Positions 44,885 through 53,959 of a stretch of DNA of 64,000 nt are shown in pieces. Numbering within the stretch: position 1 is the first letter of the stretch; each line of letters begins with the position of its first letter. The notes below the pieces were generated by a model that saw nothing but the letters and a program-made list of their open reading frames with translations, did no database searches and was not told the origin of the DNA. The translations under genes and the position numbers were made by a program. Origin of the DNA: Bacteroidota bacterium (lineage in GTDB: Bacteria; Bacteroidota; Ignavibacteria; Kryptoniales; JAKASW01); contig JAKAGT010000011.1 of NCBI GenBank assembly GCA_021825585.1, forward strand, positions 1-64,000. Reading direction: 5' to 3'.

Positions 44885-44931
44885 ATCCGAAGCACCATTC
44901 CGTTGAGAAGCTCGTTTCTAAAGGAGGTAAT

Positions 44932-45246
44932 TTGTTCAAGGCGATAATAAAGGTCACCCTAAAGGAAAAAATTCTTGATCCTCAGGGAAAGGCGATAGAG
45001 CACAGCCTGCACAATCTCGGCTTTCATAGTCTCGGCAGCGTCAGGACCGGGAAGAATATCGAGATAACGGTCGATGAAAGAGAGTTGGCGACCGCCGAGG
45101 AGTTGATCCGGTCGGCATGTACGAAGCTTCTGGCAAATCAGGTCACAGAAGACTACGAGTATCAGATTTTTGACGGCAACGGCTCGGCGCTGGCAAGTTT
45201 CAACAGCCGGCGTGGAGTCGAAAGCATTTCAGGACACGCGGGGTAA
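44932..45246 (+). CDS. purS: phosphoribosylformylglycinamidine synthase, subunit PurS
   Basis: A 104-residue PurS with the start pattern [20 protein letters not shown] and [18 protein letters not shown]. It bridges PurQ and PurL in the FGAM synthase complex. The TTG start follows a full AAGGAGG. The C-terminal 20 residues extend past the usual family end. purQ follows two bases after the stop; purL is not in the window. Confidence 0.93.
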   Translation: MFKAIIKVTLKEKILDPQGKAIEHSLHNLGFHSLGSVRTGKNIEITVDERELATAEELIRSACTKLLANQVTEDYEYQIFDGNGSALASFNSRRGVESISGHAG

Positions 45247-45248
45247 AG

Positions 45249-45944
45249 ATGGCACACAAAGTAGGAGTCGTCGTTTTCCCGGGTTCCAACTGCGACAGGG
45301 ACGCGTTCAATGCGTTCGGAACGGTACTGAACCAGAAAGTTGAATACCTCTGGCATAAGAACACCAGCCTCGACGGAGCCGACGTAATCGTGCTCCCGGG
45401 AGGATTCTCGTATGGTGATTACCTGCGGTCCGGAGCCATTGCCAGGTTCTCTCCAATCATGAACGAAGTAATACGGTTTGCCCAGCAGGGCGGACTGGTA
45501 ATGGGGATATGCAACGGGTTCCAGATCCTCGTCGAGTCTGGATTGTTGCCCGGTGCACTTCTGAGAAATTCGTCCCTCAAATTCATATGCAGACAGGTTT
45601 ATTTGAGAACCGAGACATCGGCTACGCCGTTCACCTCGAGTTTACGCGTCGGCGATGTGCTGAAGGTGCCGATTGCACACGGAGACGGGAATTACTACGC
45701 TGACGATTCGACGTTGAAGGGGCTGCAGGACAACGACCAGATCGTGTTTCGGTATTCCACGAGCGGCGGCGAAATCACGCCGGAGTCGAATCCGAACGGA
45801 TCAATTATGAACATCGCCGGTATCGTCAACACGAAAAGGAACGTTCTGGGAATGATGCCGCATCCCGAGCGGGCGAGTGAGAAAATCCTGGGAAGTGCCA
45901 GCGGAGTGATGGTTTTGAAGTCGGTCATCGAGAGTTTAAATTGA
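45249..45944 (+). CDS. purQ: phosphoribosylformylglycinamidine synthase, glutaminase subunit PurQ
   Basis: A 231-residue class I glutamine amidotransferase. [16 protein letters not shown] is the N-terminal strand, [20 protein letters not shown] holds the catalytic Cys, and [16 protein letters not shown] holds the His-x-Glu pair. It supplies ammonia to PurL. It is followed by two tatA-like genes on the same strand. Confidence 0.95.
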   Translation: MAHKVGVVVFPGSNCDRDAFNAFGTVLNQKVEYLWHKNTSLDGADVIVLPGGFSYGDYLRSGAIARFSPIMNEVIRFAQQGGLVMGICNGFQILVESGLLPGALLRNSSLKFICRQVYLRTETSATPFTSSLRVGDVLKVPIAHGDGNYYADDSTLKGLQDNDQIVFRYSTSGGEITPESNPNGSIMNIAGIVNTKRNVLGMMPHPERASEKILGSASGVMVLKSVIESLN

Positions 45945-45962
45945 AGAAAAGTGGAGGTTGCA

Positions 45963-46154
45963 ATGTTTGATGGAATTGGACCTACCGAAATTCTACTTAT
46001 CATAGTAGTACTGGTTCTCCTCTTCGGGGGGAAAAAGATCCCGGAGCTTGCGCAGGGAATAGGCAAGGGCATAAGAGAATTCAAGAAGGCAGTGAAGGAC
46101 GTACCGGAAGACGGCGAACAAAGGACAGACGAAAACAAGACCAACAAGCAGTGA
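45963..46154 (+). CDS. tatA: twin-arginine translocase subunit TatA/E-like, copy 1
   Basis: A 63-residue single-span protein: N-terminal helix IGPTEILLIIVVLVLLFGGK, the FG-KKIPELAQGIGKGIREFK hinge and amphipathic helix, then an acidic tail. This is the TatA family pattern. The ATG at 45963 has GGAGG 5 nt upstream. tatA copy 2 begins 9 bp after its stop. Confidence 0.92.
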   Translation: MFDGIGPTEILLIIVVLVLLFGGKKIPELAQGIGKGIREFKKAVKDVPEDGEQRTDENKTNKQ

Positions 46155-46163
46155 CCTTGTCGT

Positions 46164-46436
46164 ATGTTTGAGAATCTTGGTTTCGGTGAGATAGCTCTTA
46201 TCGTTCTTGTCGTGATTTTGCTCTTCGGTCCGAAACGTATACCGGATGTCATGCAGTCAGTGGGTAAAGGGCTTCGGGAATTCAAGAGGGCGGTGAGAGA
46301 CGTGCAGGATGAAGTGAACAAGGCCATGGACGAGAAGCCCGGGCCCAGCCAAAAGAAGCAGAAGCATCTCCCGGACAATTCCGCAGATCAGGAAATCCAC
46401 CCGGCCTCCGGGGAGAAGAAACCAGAGAAGGTCTGA
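46164..46436 (+). CDS. tatA: twin-arginine translocase subunit TatA/B-like, copy 2
   Basis: A 90-residue protein with FGEIALIVLVVILLFGPKRI, the amphipathic SVGKGLREFKRAVRDVQDEV and a charged, Pro-rich tail longer than in copy 1. The FGPKRIPD form and longer tail are also seen in TatB-like proteins, so the role is not settled. Immediately downstream of copy 1. Confidence 0.9.
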   Translation: MFENLGFGEIALIVLVVILLFGPKRIPDVMQSVGKGLREFKRAVRDVQDEVNKAMDEKPGPSQKKQKHLPDNSADQEIHPASGEKKPEKV

Positions 46437-46939
46437 GTACCACCTCTCTTCATGAGCATCCAACAAAGTTACGTTCCACAGAACGGTAACCGTATACGCC
46501 CGGCAAAAAGCAGCAGGGCAACAGGTTGCACATTCAAGCATGAATGTGACTCGCGGCATCCCCTGAACGAGTCTTTGGACGCTTCCTTCGAGTCCGCGTT
46601 ATTTCACTCTCCCGCAATCCAGCCTCACCCAGGCGAAGAAATCATGCACTATCGGAACTCCAAGTTTCGGGCGCCTCGTGATTTGTGAATTGGGAAGGGG
46701 ATGCTGGTGGTGTTGTGACGATTTCTCCGGGCTGTTTTGATAGCGATTACCGGATTAATCGGGTGTCGATTTCCCGAGAATTTTGGCTATCCGGCACGCC
46801 TTCGTGGTTTTGAAGATAACCCTGGAGATTATAAATTGAGTGCGATGAAGCAATCGGGGTTACCCGAGAGTTTCAAGTGATTGTTCATAGTGGTTCTATT
46901 TAACAAATGCTTTAGAGCAAATGCTCTGGAGAAGAGAAT
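46437..46939. other. intergenic region with a small palindrome before tatA copy 3
   Basis: About 500 bp with no convincing gene. At 46914-46927, AGAGCA-AA-TGCTCT is a perfect palindrome just before the GGAGAAGAG ribosome binding site of the next gene; it may be an operator or an mRNA hairpin. Confidence 0.4.
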
Positions 46940-47209
46940 ATGTTTGACGATTTTAGTTTCGGTCACATCCTGGTTATCGTCCTGGTGTTGGTAATATTGT
47001 TTGGCCCCAAGAAGATACCCGACCTTGCGCAGTCCCTCGGTAAGGGGATTAGAGAATTCAAGAAAGCTATGCGCGACATTACAGATGAGGTCCAGAAGCC
47101 TGCTACGGAAGAAGCAAAGGGCCAGTCTGTTTCACCTAAAATGATAGAGCCTTCAGCCCAACAGACGCTGAAGACCGACGCCAAGTCAGAAACTGAAATA
47201 AAGTCTTAA
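46940..47209 (+). CDS. tatA: twin-arginine translocase subunit TatA/B-like, copy 3
   Basis: An 89-residue protein: FGHILVIVLVLVILFGPKKI, PDLAQSLGKGIREFKKAMRD, then a polar tail. It is closest in sequence to copies 1 and 2, so the three look like a local gene family. It is separated from them by 500 bp and lies 6 bp before gatA. tatC is not in the window. Confidence 0.9.
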   Translation: MFDDFSFGHILVIVLVLVILFGPKKIPDLAQSLGKGIREFKKAMRDITDEVQKPATEEAKGQSVSPKMIEPSAQQTLKTDAKSETEIKS

Positions 47210-47215
47210 GGAATA

Positions 47216-48637
47216 TTGCCGGACACGTATCAGAATTTCAGGAAGCGGCTTCTCAACGGAGAAGTCACTTGCAAGGGTGTTGTTGAATCCTACCTCAAGA
47301 AAGCAAAGTCGAAAGCGGATTTAAACGCATTCCTGGAGCTTTTCGAGGAGTCGGGGGAAGCCGCCGAACAGGTCGATGTCAAGCTGAGAGCCGGAACGGC
47401 AGGGAAACTTGCCGGGATGGTAATCGGGGTCAAAGACATAATTGGAATCAAGGGCAAGCGGCTGACTTGCGGGTCGAGAATACTCAAGAATTTCATCTCC
47501 CCTTACGACGCAACCGTTATCGAACGGTTGAGGCGTGAAGATGTAGTAATAATCGGTAAGACTAATATGGACGAGTTCGCGATGGGTTCGTCAACCGAAT
47601 ACAGCTCGTTCGGACCGGTCTTGAACCCTGCCGACACTTCACGCGTGCCTGGTGGATCGAGCGGCGGGAGCGCTGCGGCAGTCGCGGCAGATTTGTGCCA
47701 GGTTGCCCTCGGTACCGACACCGGCGGCTCCATAAGACAGCCTGCGTCCTTCTGCGGCGTTGTAGGTCTGAAACCGACATACGGTCGGGTCTCAAGATAC
47801 GGGCTCGTGGCGTTCGCCTCCTCGTTTGACGTTATCGGCCCTTTTGCCAGCTCAGTCTACGACGCGGCGCTGGTCCTCGAAGTGCTCTCCGGGCCTGACG
47901 ATCGGGATTCGACGTGTGCCGCCGCCCCAGTTCCATCGTATACATCCCTCATCGATAGAGATGTCAAAGGCCTGAGGGTCGGGATAGCGCAGGAGACACT
48001 GACGTCGGGGATAGCCGATGACGTCAGGCAGTCGATTGAAAAGCAAATCGATTCCCTCCGTTCCGCAGGTGCATCGATAGCGGAAGTTTCCCTGCCTCAC
48101 CTAGATTACACGATACCGGCCTATTATATACTGGCGACCGCCGAAGCTTCTTCCAACCTGGAAAGGTACGATGGAGCAAGATATGGCCACAGGGCGAAGG
48201 AGGTGCAGGAACTCGAAGAGATGTACGTCCGCTCCCGCACGGAAGGCTTCGGACCGGAAGTGAAGCGCAGGATTATGCTCGGGACGTTCGTTCTTTCGGC
48301 CGGGTACTACGATGCGTACTACCGGAAAGCGCAGAAGGTCCGCCGGCTGATAAAGGAAGATTTCGACAATGCTTTTAAGGATGTAGATGTCATATTGACT
48401 CCGACCGCTCCTACGACGGCGTTCAGGTTCGGGGAAAAGACATCGGATCCGCTTCAGATGTATCTCTCCGATATATTCACTGTATCTGCCAACCTTGCCG
48501 GAATACCCGGCATCTCGGTGCCTGTGGGCAAAGATTCAGAGTCTCTCCCGATAGGTCTCCAGCTTCTGGGAAGACAGTTTGAGGAAGAAACGATATTAAC
48601 TGCGGCAAATTTCATAGAAAAAACGAGAAAGAATTAA
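47216..48637 (+). CDS. gatA: aspartyl/glutamyl-tRNA amidotransferase subunit A
   Basis: A 473-residue amidase-signature enzyme. The catalytic triad is the Lys in VIGVKDIIGIKG, the Ser in GTDTGGSIRQPASF and the Ser in PGGSSGGSAAAVAA. STEYSSFGPVLNPAD and LKPTYGRVSRYGLVAFASS are typical of GatA rather than general amidases. The TTG start has AAGGA upstream. gatB and gatC are not in the window. Confidence 0.92.
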   Translation: MPDTYQNFRKRLLNGEVTCKGVVESYLKKAKSKADLNAFLELFEESGEAAEQVDVKLRAGTAGKLAGMVIGVKDIIGIKGKRLTCGSRILKNFISPYDATVIERLRREDVVIIGKTNMDEFAMGSSTEYSSFGPVLNPADTSRVPGGSSGGSAAAVAADLCQVALGTDTGGSIRQPASFCGVVGLKPTYGRVSRYGLVAFASSFDVIGPFASSVYDAALVLEVLSGPDDRDSTCAAAPVPSYTSLIDRDVKGLRVGIAQETLTSGIADDVRQSIEKQIDSLRSAGASIAEVSLPHLDYTIPAYYILATAEASSNLERYDGARYGHRAKEVQELEEMYVRSRTEGFGPEVKRRIMLGTFVLSAGYYDAYYRKAQKVRRLIKEDFDNAFKDVDVILTPTAPTTAFRFGEKTSDPLQMYLSDIFTVSANLAGIPGISVPVGKDSESLPIGLQLLGRQFEEETILTAANFIEKTRKN

Positions 48638-48649
48638 GAGAGAGAACCA

Positions 48650-49618
48650 ATGAGCATTCTTGTTGACAAAACCACGCGACTCGTAGTTCAGGGGATAACC
48701 GGTGGAGAGGGTTCCTTCCACACCGAGCAAATGATTGAGTACGGAACGAAAGTCGTAGCCGGAGTGACTCCCGGTAAAGGGGGAACAAGCCACCTCGGCC
48801 GACCCGTTTTCAATACGGTTGCCGAAGCCGTGGAGAAGGAGGGCGCCGACACATCGGTCATCTTTGTCCCTGCGGCCTTTGCACCCGATGCGATTGTAGA
48901 GGCGGCGGATGCCGGAGTAAAACTCGTTGTTTGCATCACGGAAGGGATCCCCGTACGTGATATGGTGAAGGTTTACGACTATTTGAGGAAGAAGAACGTT
49001 CGAATGGTCGGTCCCAACTGCCCAGGTGTGATTTCACCCGGAAAGGCCAAGGTGGGAATAATGCCCGGATTCATCCATCGCAAGGGTTCCGTCGGGTTGA
49101 TTTCCCGAAGCGGAACTTTGACATACGAGGCGGTTGCCCAGGTAACCGCGCAGGGCTACGGCCAGTCGACCTGTGTCGGTATCGGTGGCGACCCGATAAT
49201 CGGAACGAAGTTCATCGATGCACTTCAGTTGTTCAAGGATGACGAACAGACAGAGGCCGTCGTCATGATAGGTGAAATTGGAGGCACGGCGGAAGAAGAA
49301 GCTGCCTCATACATAAAGAAGAATTTTGACAAACCGGTGATCGGATTTATCGCCGGCCGCACCGCTCCTCCCGGACGAAGGATGGGACATGCCGGTGCAA
49401 TAATTTCAGGCGGGCACGGGACCGCAGACGAGAAGATGGCCGCCCTGAAAAAGGCGGGCATCGTTGTCGTCCAGAGCCCGGCCTTGATAGGCGAAGCGGT
49501 GTCAAAGGTCCTTGGCACGAAGTCGAAGAAAAAGACCGTTGTTACGGTTGTCAAAAAGTCTGCAAAGAAAAAGATGATCTCGAAAGCCTCATTGGCCAAA
49601 TCGAAGAAAAGAAGATAA
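48650..49618 (+). CDS. sucD: succinate-CoA ligase, alpha subunit, with Lys-rich tail
   Basis: A 322-residue citric-acid-cycle enzyme subunit. CoA binding is in [26 protein letters not shown] and the phosphorylated His H247 ([11 protein letters not shown]) are intact. The enzyme proper ends around residue 288 (EAVSKVLG). It is followed by about 34 residues very rich in Lys/Arg ([22 protein letters not shown]), not usual for SucD. sucC is not adjacent. Starts 12 bp after gatA. Confidence 0.94.
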   Translation: MSILVDKTTRLVVQGITGGEGSFHTEQMIEYGTKVVAGVTPGKGGTSHLGRPVFNTVAEAVEKEGADTSVIFVPAAFAPDAIVEAADAGVKLVVCITEGIPVRDMVKVYDYLRKKNVRMVGPNCPGVISPGKAKVGIMPGFIHRKGSVGLISRSGTLTYEAVAQVTAQGYGQSTCVGIGGDPIIGTKFIDALQLFKDDEQTEAVVMIGEIGGTAEEEAASYIKKNFDKPVIGFIAGRTAPPGRRMGHAGAIISGGHGTADEKMAALKKAGIVVVQSPALIGEAVSKVLGTKSKKKTVVTVVKKSAKKKMISKASLAKSKKRR

Positions 49619-49703
49619 GACAATAATAATTAGGCGGCGCGCCGGAAGGGACGGGCACGTACCGGCCCGGGCGTAGCAACCTGAAAGGAAAGCTTAACAA
49701 TAT

Positions 49704-50144
49704 ATGAGTCGCACTCTCGCAATATTGAAACCCGATTGTGTTAGAAGAAACCTTATCGGCGATGTCGTCGCAAGGATACAGAAGGCCAATTTCAAGATAG
49801 TGGGTATGAAAATGATACGTCTCAGCAAAGAGACGGCCGGAGAATTCTATGCCGTTCACAGAGAGCGCCCGTTTTACAACGACCTTGTGCACTTTATGAC
49901 TTCGGGTGCATGCGTCCCGATGGTTCTTGAGAAGGAGAACGCATTCGAGGAATTCAGGAGGTTGATCGGTGCAACGGACCCGAAGGAGGCTCAAGCCGGA
50001 ACCATCCGCCGTGATTTTGCCGAGAGCAAGCAGGAAAATATCGTTCACGGCTCCGATTCTCCCGACAACGCCGGAAGAGAAATATCGTTTTTCTTTTCAG
50101 AGCGCGAGCTCGTGGAACTGTATTCTGAAGACGTTCGGAAGTAA
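49704..50144 (+). CDS. ndk: nucleoside-diphosphate kinase
   Basis: A 146-residue kinase that equalises nucleoside triphosphate pools. [18 protein letters not shown] is the N-terminal signature and [20 protein letters not shown] holds the phosphorylated His (about residue 115). Normal length. It lies between sucD and the NUDIX gene, all on the same strand. Confidence 0.96.
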   Translation: MSRTLAILKPDCVRRNLIGDVVARIQKANFKIVGMKMIRLSKETAGEFYAVHRERPFYNDLVHFMTSGACVPMVLEKENAFEEFRRLIGATDPKEAQAGTIRRDFAESKQENIVHGSDSPDNAGREISFFFSERELVELYSEDVRK

Positions 50145-50146
50145 AA

Positions 50147-50704
50147 TTGCCCCTCAAGAGACCGCAAACCCTCAGCAGCGACTCCATAAGTAAGAACCCA
50201 TATTGGGAATACCGGCTTGACAGTTACACGCTGCCCAATGGGGGACACGGTGAATATCACTATGTCCACACGCGCGGGGCGGCGATGGTTGTTGCCCTGG
50301 ACAATGACGGGAAACTGATCCTCGTTAAACAGGTCAGATACCTGCTGAAGCGGGAGAGTATTGAATTCCCCGGCGGAGGTGTCAAGGGGGAAGACTCCCT
50401 TCTCTCGGCGAAGGACGAGCTGGCCGAAGAGGCGGGGTTTTGTGCCGCAAATTGGGAATTGGCCGGCGAGTTCGATCCATACAACGGCGTGACGGATGAA
50501 ATCTGCAAGGTGTATCTTGCAACCGGCTTGAAGGAAGCAGCTAAAGAGAAAGATCCTTCGGAAGAATTTGAGGTGCTCAAGCTTACGGTGGATGAATTCC
50601 AATCTATGGTCGATGGGGGCGAAATATGGGATGGAATGACGCTTGCTGCATGGGGGCTCGCAAAGAAAACCATGCTTCATAATTTGAAGGAGGTTGTGAG
50701 ATGA
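50147..50704 (+). CDS. NUDIX hydrolase, ADP-ribose pyrophosphatase-like
   Basis: A 185-residue NUDIX protein. The box is GGGVKGEDSLLSAKDELAEE, then AGF, with the metal-binding Glu pair; the usual Arg of REUxEE is Asp here. WEYRLDSYTLPNGGHGEYHY at the N-terminus is typical of the ADP-ribose pyrophosphatase group. The TTG start is two bases after the ndk stop. It overlaps namZ by ATGA. Confidence 0.88.
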   Translation: MPLKRPQTLSSDSISKNPYWEYRLDSYTLPNGGHGEYHYVHTRGAAMVVALDNDGKLILVKQVRYLLKRESIEFPGGGVKGEDSLLSAKDELAEEAGFCAANWELAGEFDPYNGVTDEICKVYLATGLKEAAKEKDPSEEFEVLKLTVDEFQSMVDGGEIWDGMTLAAWGLAKKTMLHNLKEVVR

Positions 50705-51942
50705 AAAAAATGATTCTTCTTTTGATCCCTCTGCTCTCATTAATTTCGGTGCCTTCGCTCTTTGCCGGGGGGAGAGTCAGGACCGGCGATGAAGTTCTTG
50801 TGCAGAAATACCTCAGCCTCATCAAAGGCAAGACGATCGGACTTATAACTAACCAGAGCGGCAGACTTTCAGATGGCAGGGATGTCATCGATGTCCTGGA
50901 CAAGGTCCCAGGTGTCAAGCTTGTCGCCCTTTTTAGTCCGGAGCATGGGATAAGAGGTCAGGCCTCGGCGGGAGAAAAAGTGTCCAGTAATGTCGATGAA
51001 AAGACCGGCGTGCCGATCTACTCGTTGTACGGGAAGACGGATAAGCCGACTCCTGAAATGCTGAAAGGGATCGATGTCCTTCTCTATGACATACAGGATG
51101 TCGGGACGAGGTTTTACACCTTCATCAGCACGCTCGACCTCAGCCTCGAAGCAGCGGCCGAAAACCACATCGAATTTGTCGTGCTCGACAGGCCCGACAT
51201 GATGCGGGCAAATCTAGTAGACGGTCCCCTCCTGCTCGACTCATTGCGGTCTTTCATCGGTATTCAGCCCATAACGAGCGTTTACGGAATGACGCCGGGC
51301 GAGTTTGCCACGATGATCAATGATGCCCACATGCTGAAGGACGGGGTCAAGGCGGATCTCAAGGTTGTGAAGATGGAAAACTACCGGCGCAGCATGTGGT
51401 ACGATCAGACAGGCCTCAATTGGGTAACGCCGTCGCCTAACCTTCCGGATATGAATGCCGTGGAAGTGTATGGCGGCAATGTGCTCTTTGAAGCAACCAA
51501 CGTTTCAGAAGGACGCGGAACGGAGCATCCGTTCGAGACAATCGGCGCACCGTTCATTAACTCGAGGCAGCTTGTCGATCTTCTGAACGAACAGCATGTC
51601 GCCGGAGTCAAGTATGAGCCTGTCGATTTCACTCCCCGCTCATTCCCGTGGGCCGTCAAGCCGAAGTACCAAGGCGAAGTCTGTCACGGTGTCAGGATCA
51701 TTGTTGCTGAGAGAAACGTATTCAAGCCCGTTGAGGCGGGAGTGACTCTTGTCTGGGCCATCCACAAGTTGTATCCGGACTCATTCAAGATGCACGGCAG
51801 AGGTTTTGATCTCCGGGCAGGAACGCCGGAAGTGAGAACGATGATTGACGAGGGGAAGACTCCACATGAGATTATTTCCGCATGGCAGCCCGGATTGAAG
51901 AAGTTTGAGAAATTCCGCGAGAAATACCTTTTGTACAAATGA
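50701..51942 (+). CDS. exo-beta-N-acetylmuramidase NamZ-like (DUF1343)
   Basis: A 413-residue exported protein with a clear signal peptide (MKKMILLLIPLLSLISVPSL, cut near FAGG). The DUF1343 pattern is GLITNQSGRLSDGRDVIDVL, LFSPEHGIRGQASAGEKVSS, YDIQDVGTRFYTFISTL and WVTPSPNLPDMNAVEVYGG. Members characterised in Bacteroidota remove terminal N-acetylmuramic acid from peptidoglycan fragments, so a cell-wall recycling role in the periplasm is likely. A TonB-dependent receptor gene follows. Confidence 0.87.
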   Translation: MKKMILLLIPLLSLISVPSLFAGGRVRTGDEVLVQKYLSLIKGKTIGLITNQSGRLSDGRDVIDVLDKVPGVKLVALFSPEHGIRGQASAGEKVSSNVDEKTGVPIYSLYGKTDKPTPEMLKGIDVLLYDIQDVGTRFYTFISTLDLSLEAAAENHIEFVVLDRPDMMRANLVDGPLLLDSLRSFIGIQPITSVYGMTPGEFATMINDAHMLKDGVKADLKVVKMENYRRSMWYDQTGLNWVTPSPNLPDMNAVEVYGGNVLFEATNVSEGRGTEHPFETIGAPFINSRQLVDLLNEQHVAGVKYEPVDFTPRSFPWAVKPKYQGEVCHGVRIIVAERNVFKPVEAGVTLVWAIHKLYPDSFKMHGRGFDLRAGTPEVRTMIDEGKTPHEIISAWQPGLKKFEKFREKYLLYK

Positions 51943-52010
51943 ACAAGATAAGGATGGGGAGCTGCTCTCTGTTGACATCCATGAATGTTCGCCACAGAAA
52001 CTCCGGATAA

Positions 52011-53945
52011 ATGGAAACCAGGCCGTTTCTGCCTTTCGCGTGCGGTCTCTTTCTGACTGTAACTCTAATGATGGCTGCGGCACCTCCCGTCTATTGCCAG
52101 GAGGATTCGACGAAGGTATCGCACGAGCGCCTCGTCAGCCCGGTCTTTCCGTCCGGTACAATCACCCGCGAGCCGTCATACACCATTTCCGATTCTGAAA
52201 TAATCTGGAGCGATTACAGGTATTCCGGCGAGATCCTGCAAAGGATCCCGGGGTCCTTCCTTGCGAATATGGATCAGCCCGGGGATCCATCCGAGCTGTA
52301 TTTCGATGGGCTCGGGGTCGACCACACGAAGTACTTGCTCGACGGGGTTGAGCTGAACGAGCCGACGACTTCCTCCCTGAATCTTTACCACGTGCCGATG
52401 GAGTTTGTCGGGAACGTCCAGTACATTGACGCCCTCCGTGCGCCGATCTATCAGTTCAACGCGACGGGCGGCCTTGTAAATTTTCAGACCCACCAGTACA
52501 GCGAGCCGGTTCCTTACTCGAAGGTCAGGCACATGGAGGAACCGTACAACTATCTCATAACCGACGGGGTCTTCTCGCAGAACATCGGCTACAATTCGAA
52601 CATAGATGCCGGATTTGAACGGCAGACGACGGACGGAAGGTTCGACAATGCGGTCTACGACGGCGTAAATATCCGCGCTAAGTACAGATACAGCATTGAC
52701 TCTACCCGCCAGCTGACGGCAACGGAGGTATACTACCGCACCAAAGGAGGTGCGAATGGCGGGGCGCTTCCATATAATATCAACGCGAACATATTCCAGC
52801 AATTTCTAATTCCACTGAGAAGCACGACAGCCAATCTGACTTATCTCCAGCACCATGTGCAGGCAGCTTACTCGCAGGGAGATCCGTACGACTCGACGCA
52901 GTTTCTTACCGCCTCGGTCTTCTACGATTACTACAGCTTCCAGTACGGCGACGCGTCCTTCTACCTGGCCAACATCAGCAGGAGGGTAGGTGCGAACGTT
53001 CGCGGGAGCGAGAATTTTGCGTTTGGGCGGCTTAATTTCGGTGCGGAAGCGGTGCGCGACGAAAACCCTTACAACAGCCATGCTGTCATTCCTTCGCAGA
53101 ACAGAATCTCAGGATATGCCGACGAAGAGTTCCACCTGTTCGATCTTGTCAGTGCCGGCGTCTTCGGCAGGGGTGATATTGTATCAGATACGTTTTATCC
53201 GGCCTTCGGGTTTCTGTTCGGTTTCAGAAACGAGTATTTCGGTCTCGAAGCAGGGGCCAATATATCGGACCAGGTACCGAGCTTGTCGGAAAAATACTTC
53301 GTAAGTCAGAGCTTCACCGGCAACACAAACCTTAAGGCGGAGACCGACAAGCTGCTCCAATTGAAGGCGGGCGTAAGGCTGGGAGAAACCCTGGAATTTT
53401 CGCTCAAACCATACATGAGACTCATAGACAATCCGATTTATTTTCGCGAGCAATATGTCGGACAGCCGGCCTACCCGAACATTTCTGTCGTCAATCTGAG
53501 TACCAGGAAAATTTACGGCGTCGATGCGGCGATCAAACTGACCTTGTGGAAGTTCGGGGCAGACGGGAATTTTAACTATGTCAGTGAGAAGATCGATGGC
53601 GCCGGTGTCAACACGCTGCCGAAATACTATGCTGCAGGTGAATTGTACTATCACGACATTTTATTCAACGGACATCTGAATTTGAGGGCCGGAGTGAGGG
53701 GAAGGATCCTGAGCGAATTCCAGGGAAGCGGCTTCTATCCGGAAGCCCTGATTTACTATCCGACCGATTTGAACCAGTATGGTCCATACGGAAGTTCCGA
53801 CCTGTTTGTTCAGGCGAGAATAGGCAGCGCGGTGATTTACTTCACTTTCTTCAACTTGACTGGGGAGGACTACTTCGTCGCGCCGGTGTACCCCGCACTC
53901 AACAGCAGCTTTGGATTCGGAATAAACTGGGAGTTCCTTAACTAG
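52011..53945 (+). CDS. TonB-dependent outer-membrane receptor
   Basis: A 644-residue protein with a signal peptide (FLPFACGLFLTVTLMMAAAP, cut near YCQ). The plug domain spans about residues 60-165 (ILQRIPGSFLANMDQPGDP, KYLLDGVELNEPTTSS). It is followed by a beta-barrel with alternating hydrophobic strands and a closing FGFGINWEFLN. No TonB box is obvious and no carboxypeptidase-like domain precedes the plug, unlike SusC proteins. The substrate is unknown; it follows namZ by 68 bp, which makes a link to cell-wall fragments conceivable. It converges on the kinase gene with only 14 bp between the stops. Confidence 0.87.
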   Translation: METRPFLPFACGLFLTVTLMMAAAPPVYCQEDSTKVSHERLVSPVFPSGTITREPSYTISDSEIIWSDYRYSGEILQRIPGSFLANMDQPGDPSELYFDGLGVDHTKYLLDGVELNEPTTSSLNLYHVPMEFVGNVQYIDALRAPIYQFNATGGLVNFQTHQYSEPVPYSKVRHMEEPYNYLITDGVFSQNIGYNSNIDAGFERQTTDGRFDNAVYDGVNIRAKYRYSIDSTRQLTATEVYYRTKGGANGGALPYNINANIFQQFLIPLRSTTANLTYLQHHVQAAYSQGDPYDSTQFLTASVFYDYYSFQYGDASFYLANISRRVGANVRGSENFAFGRLNFGAEAVRDENPYNSHAVIPSQNRISGYADEEFHLFDLVSAGVFGRGDIVSDTFYPAFGFLFGFRNEYFGLEAGANISDQVPSLSEKYFVSQSFTGNTNLKAETDKLLQLKAGVRLGETLEFSLKPYMRLIDNPIYFREQYVGQPAYPNISVVNLSTRKIYGVDAAIKLTLWKFGADGNFNYVSEKIDGAGVNTLPKYYAAGELYYHDILFNGHLNLRAGVRGRILSEFQGSGFYPEALIYYPTDLNQYGPYGSSDLFVQARIGSAVIYFTFFNLTGEDYFVAPVYPALNSSFGFGINWEFLN

Positions 53946-53959
53946 AAAAGTCGGGAAGT

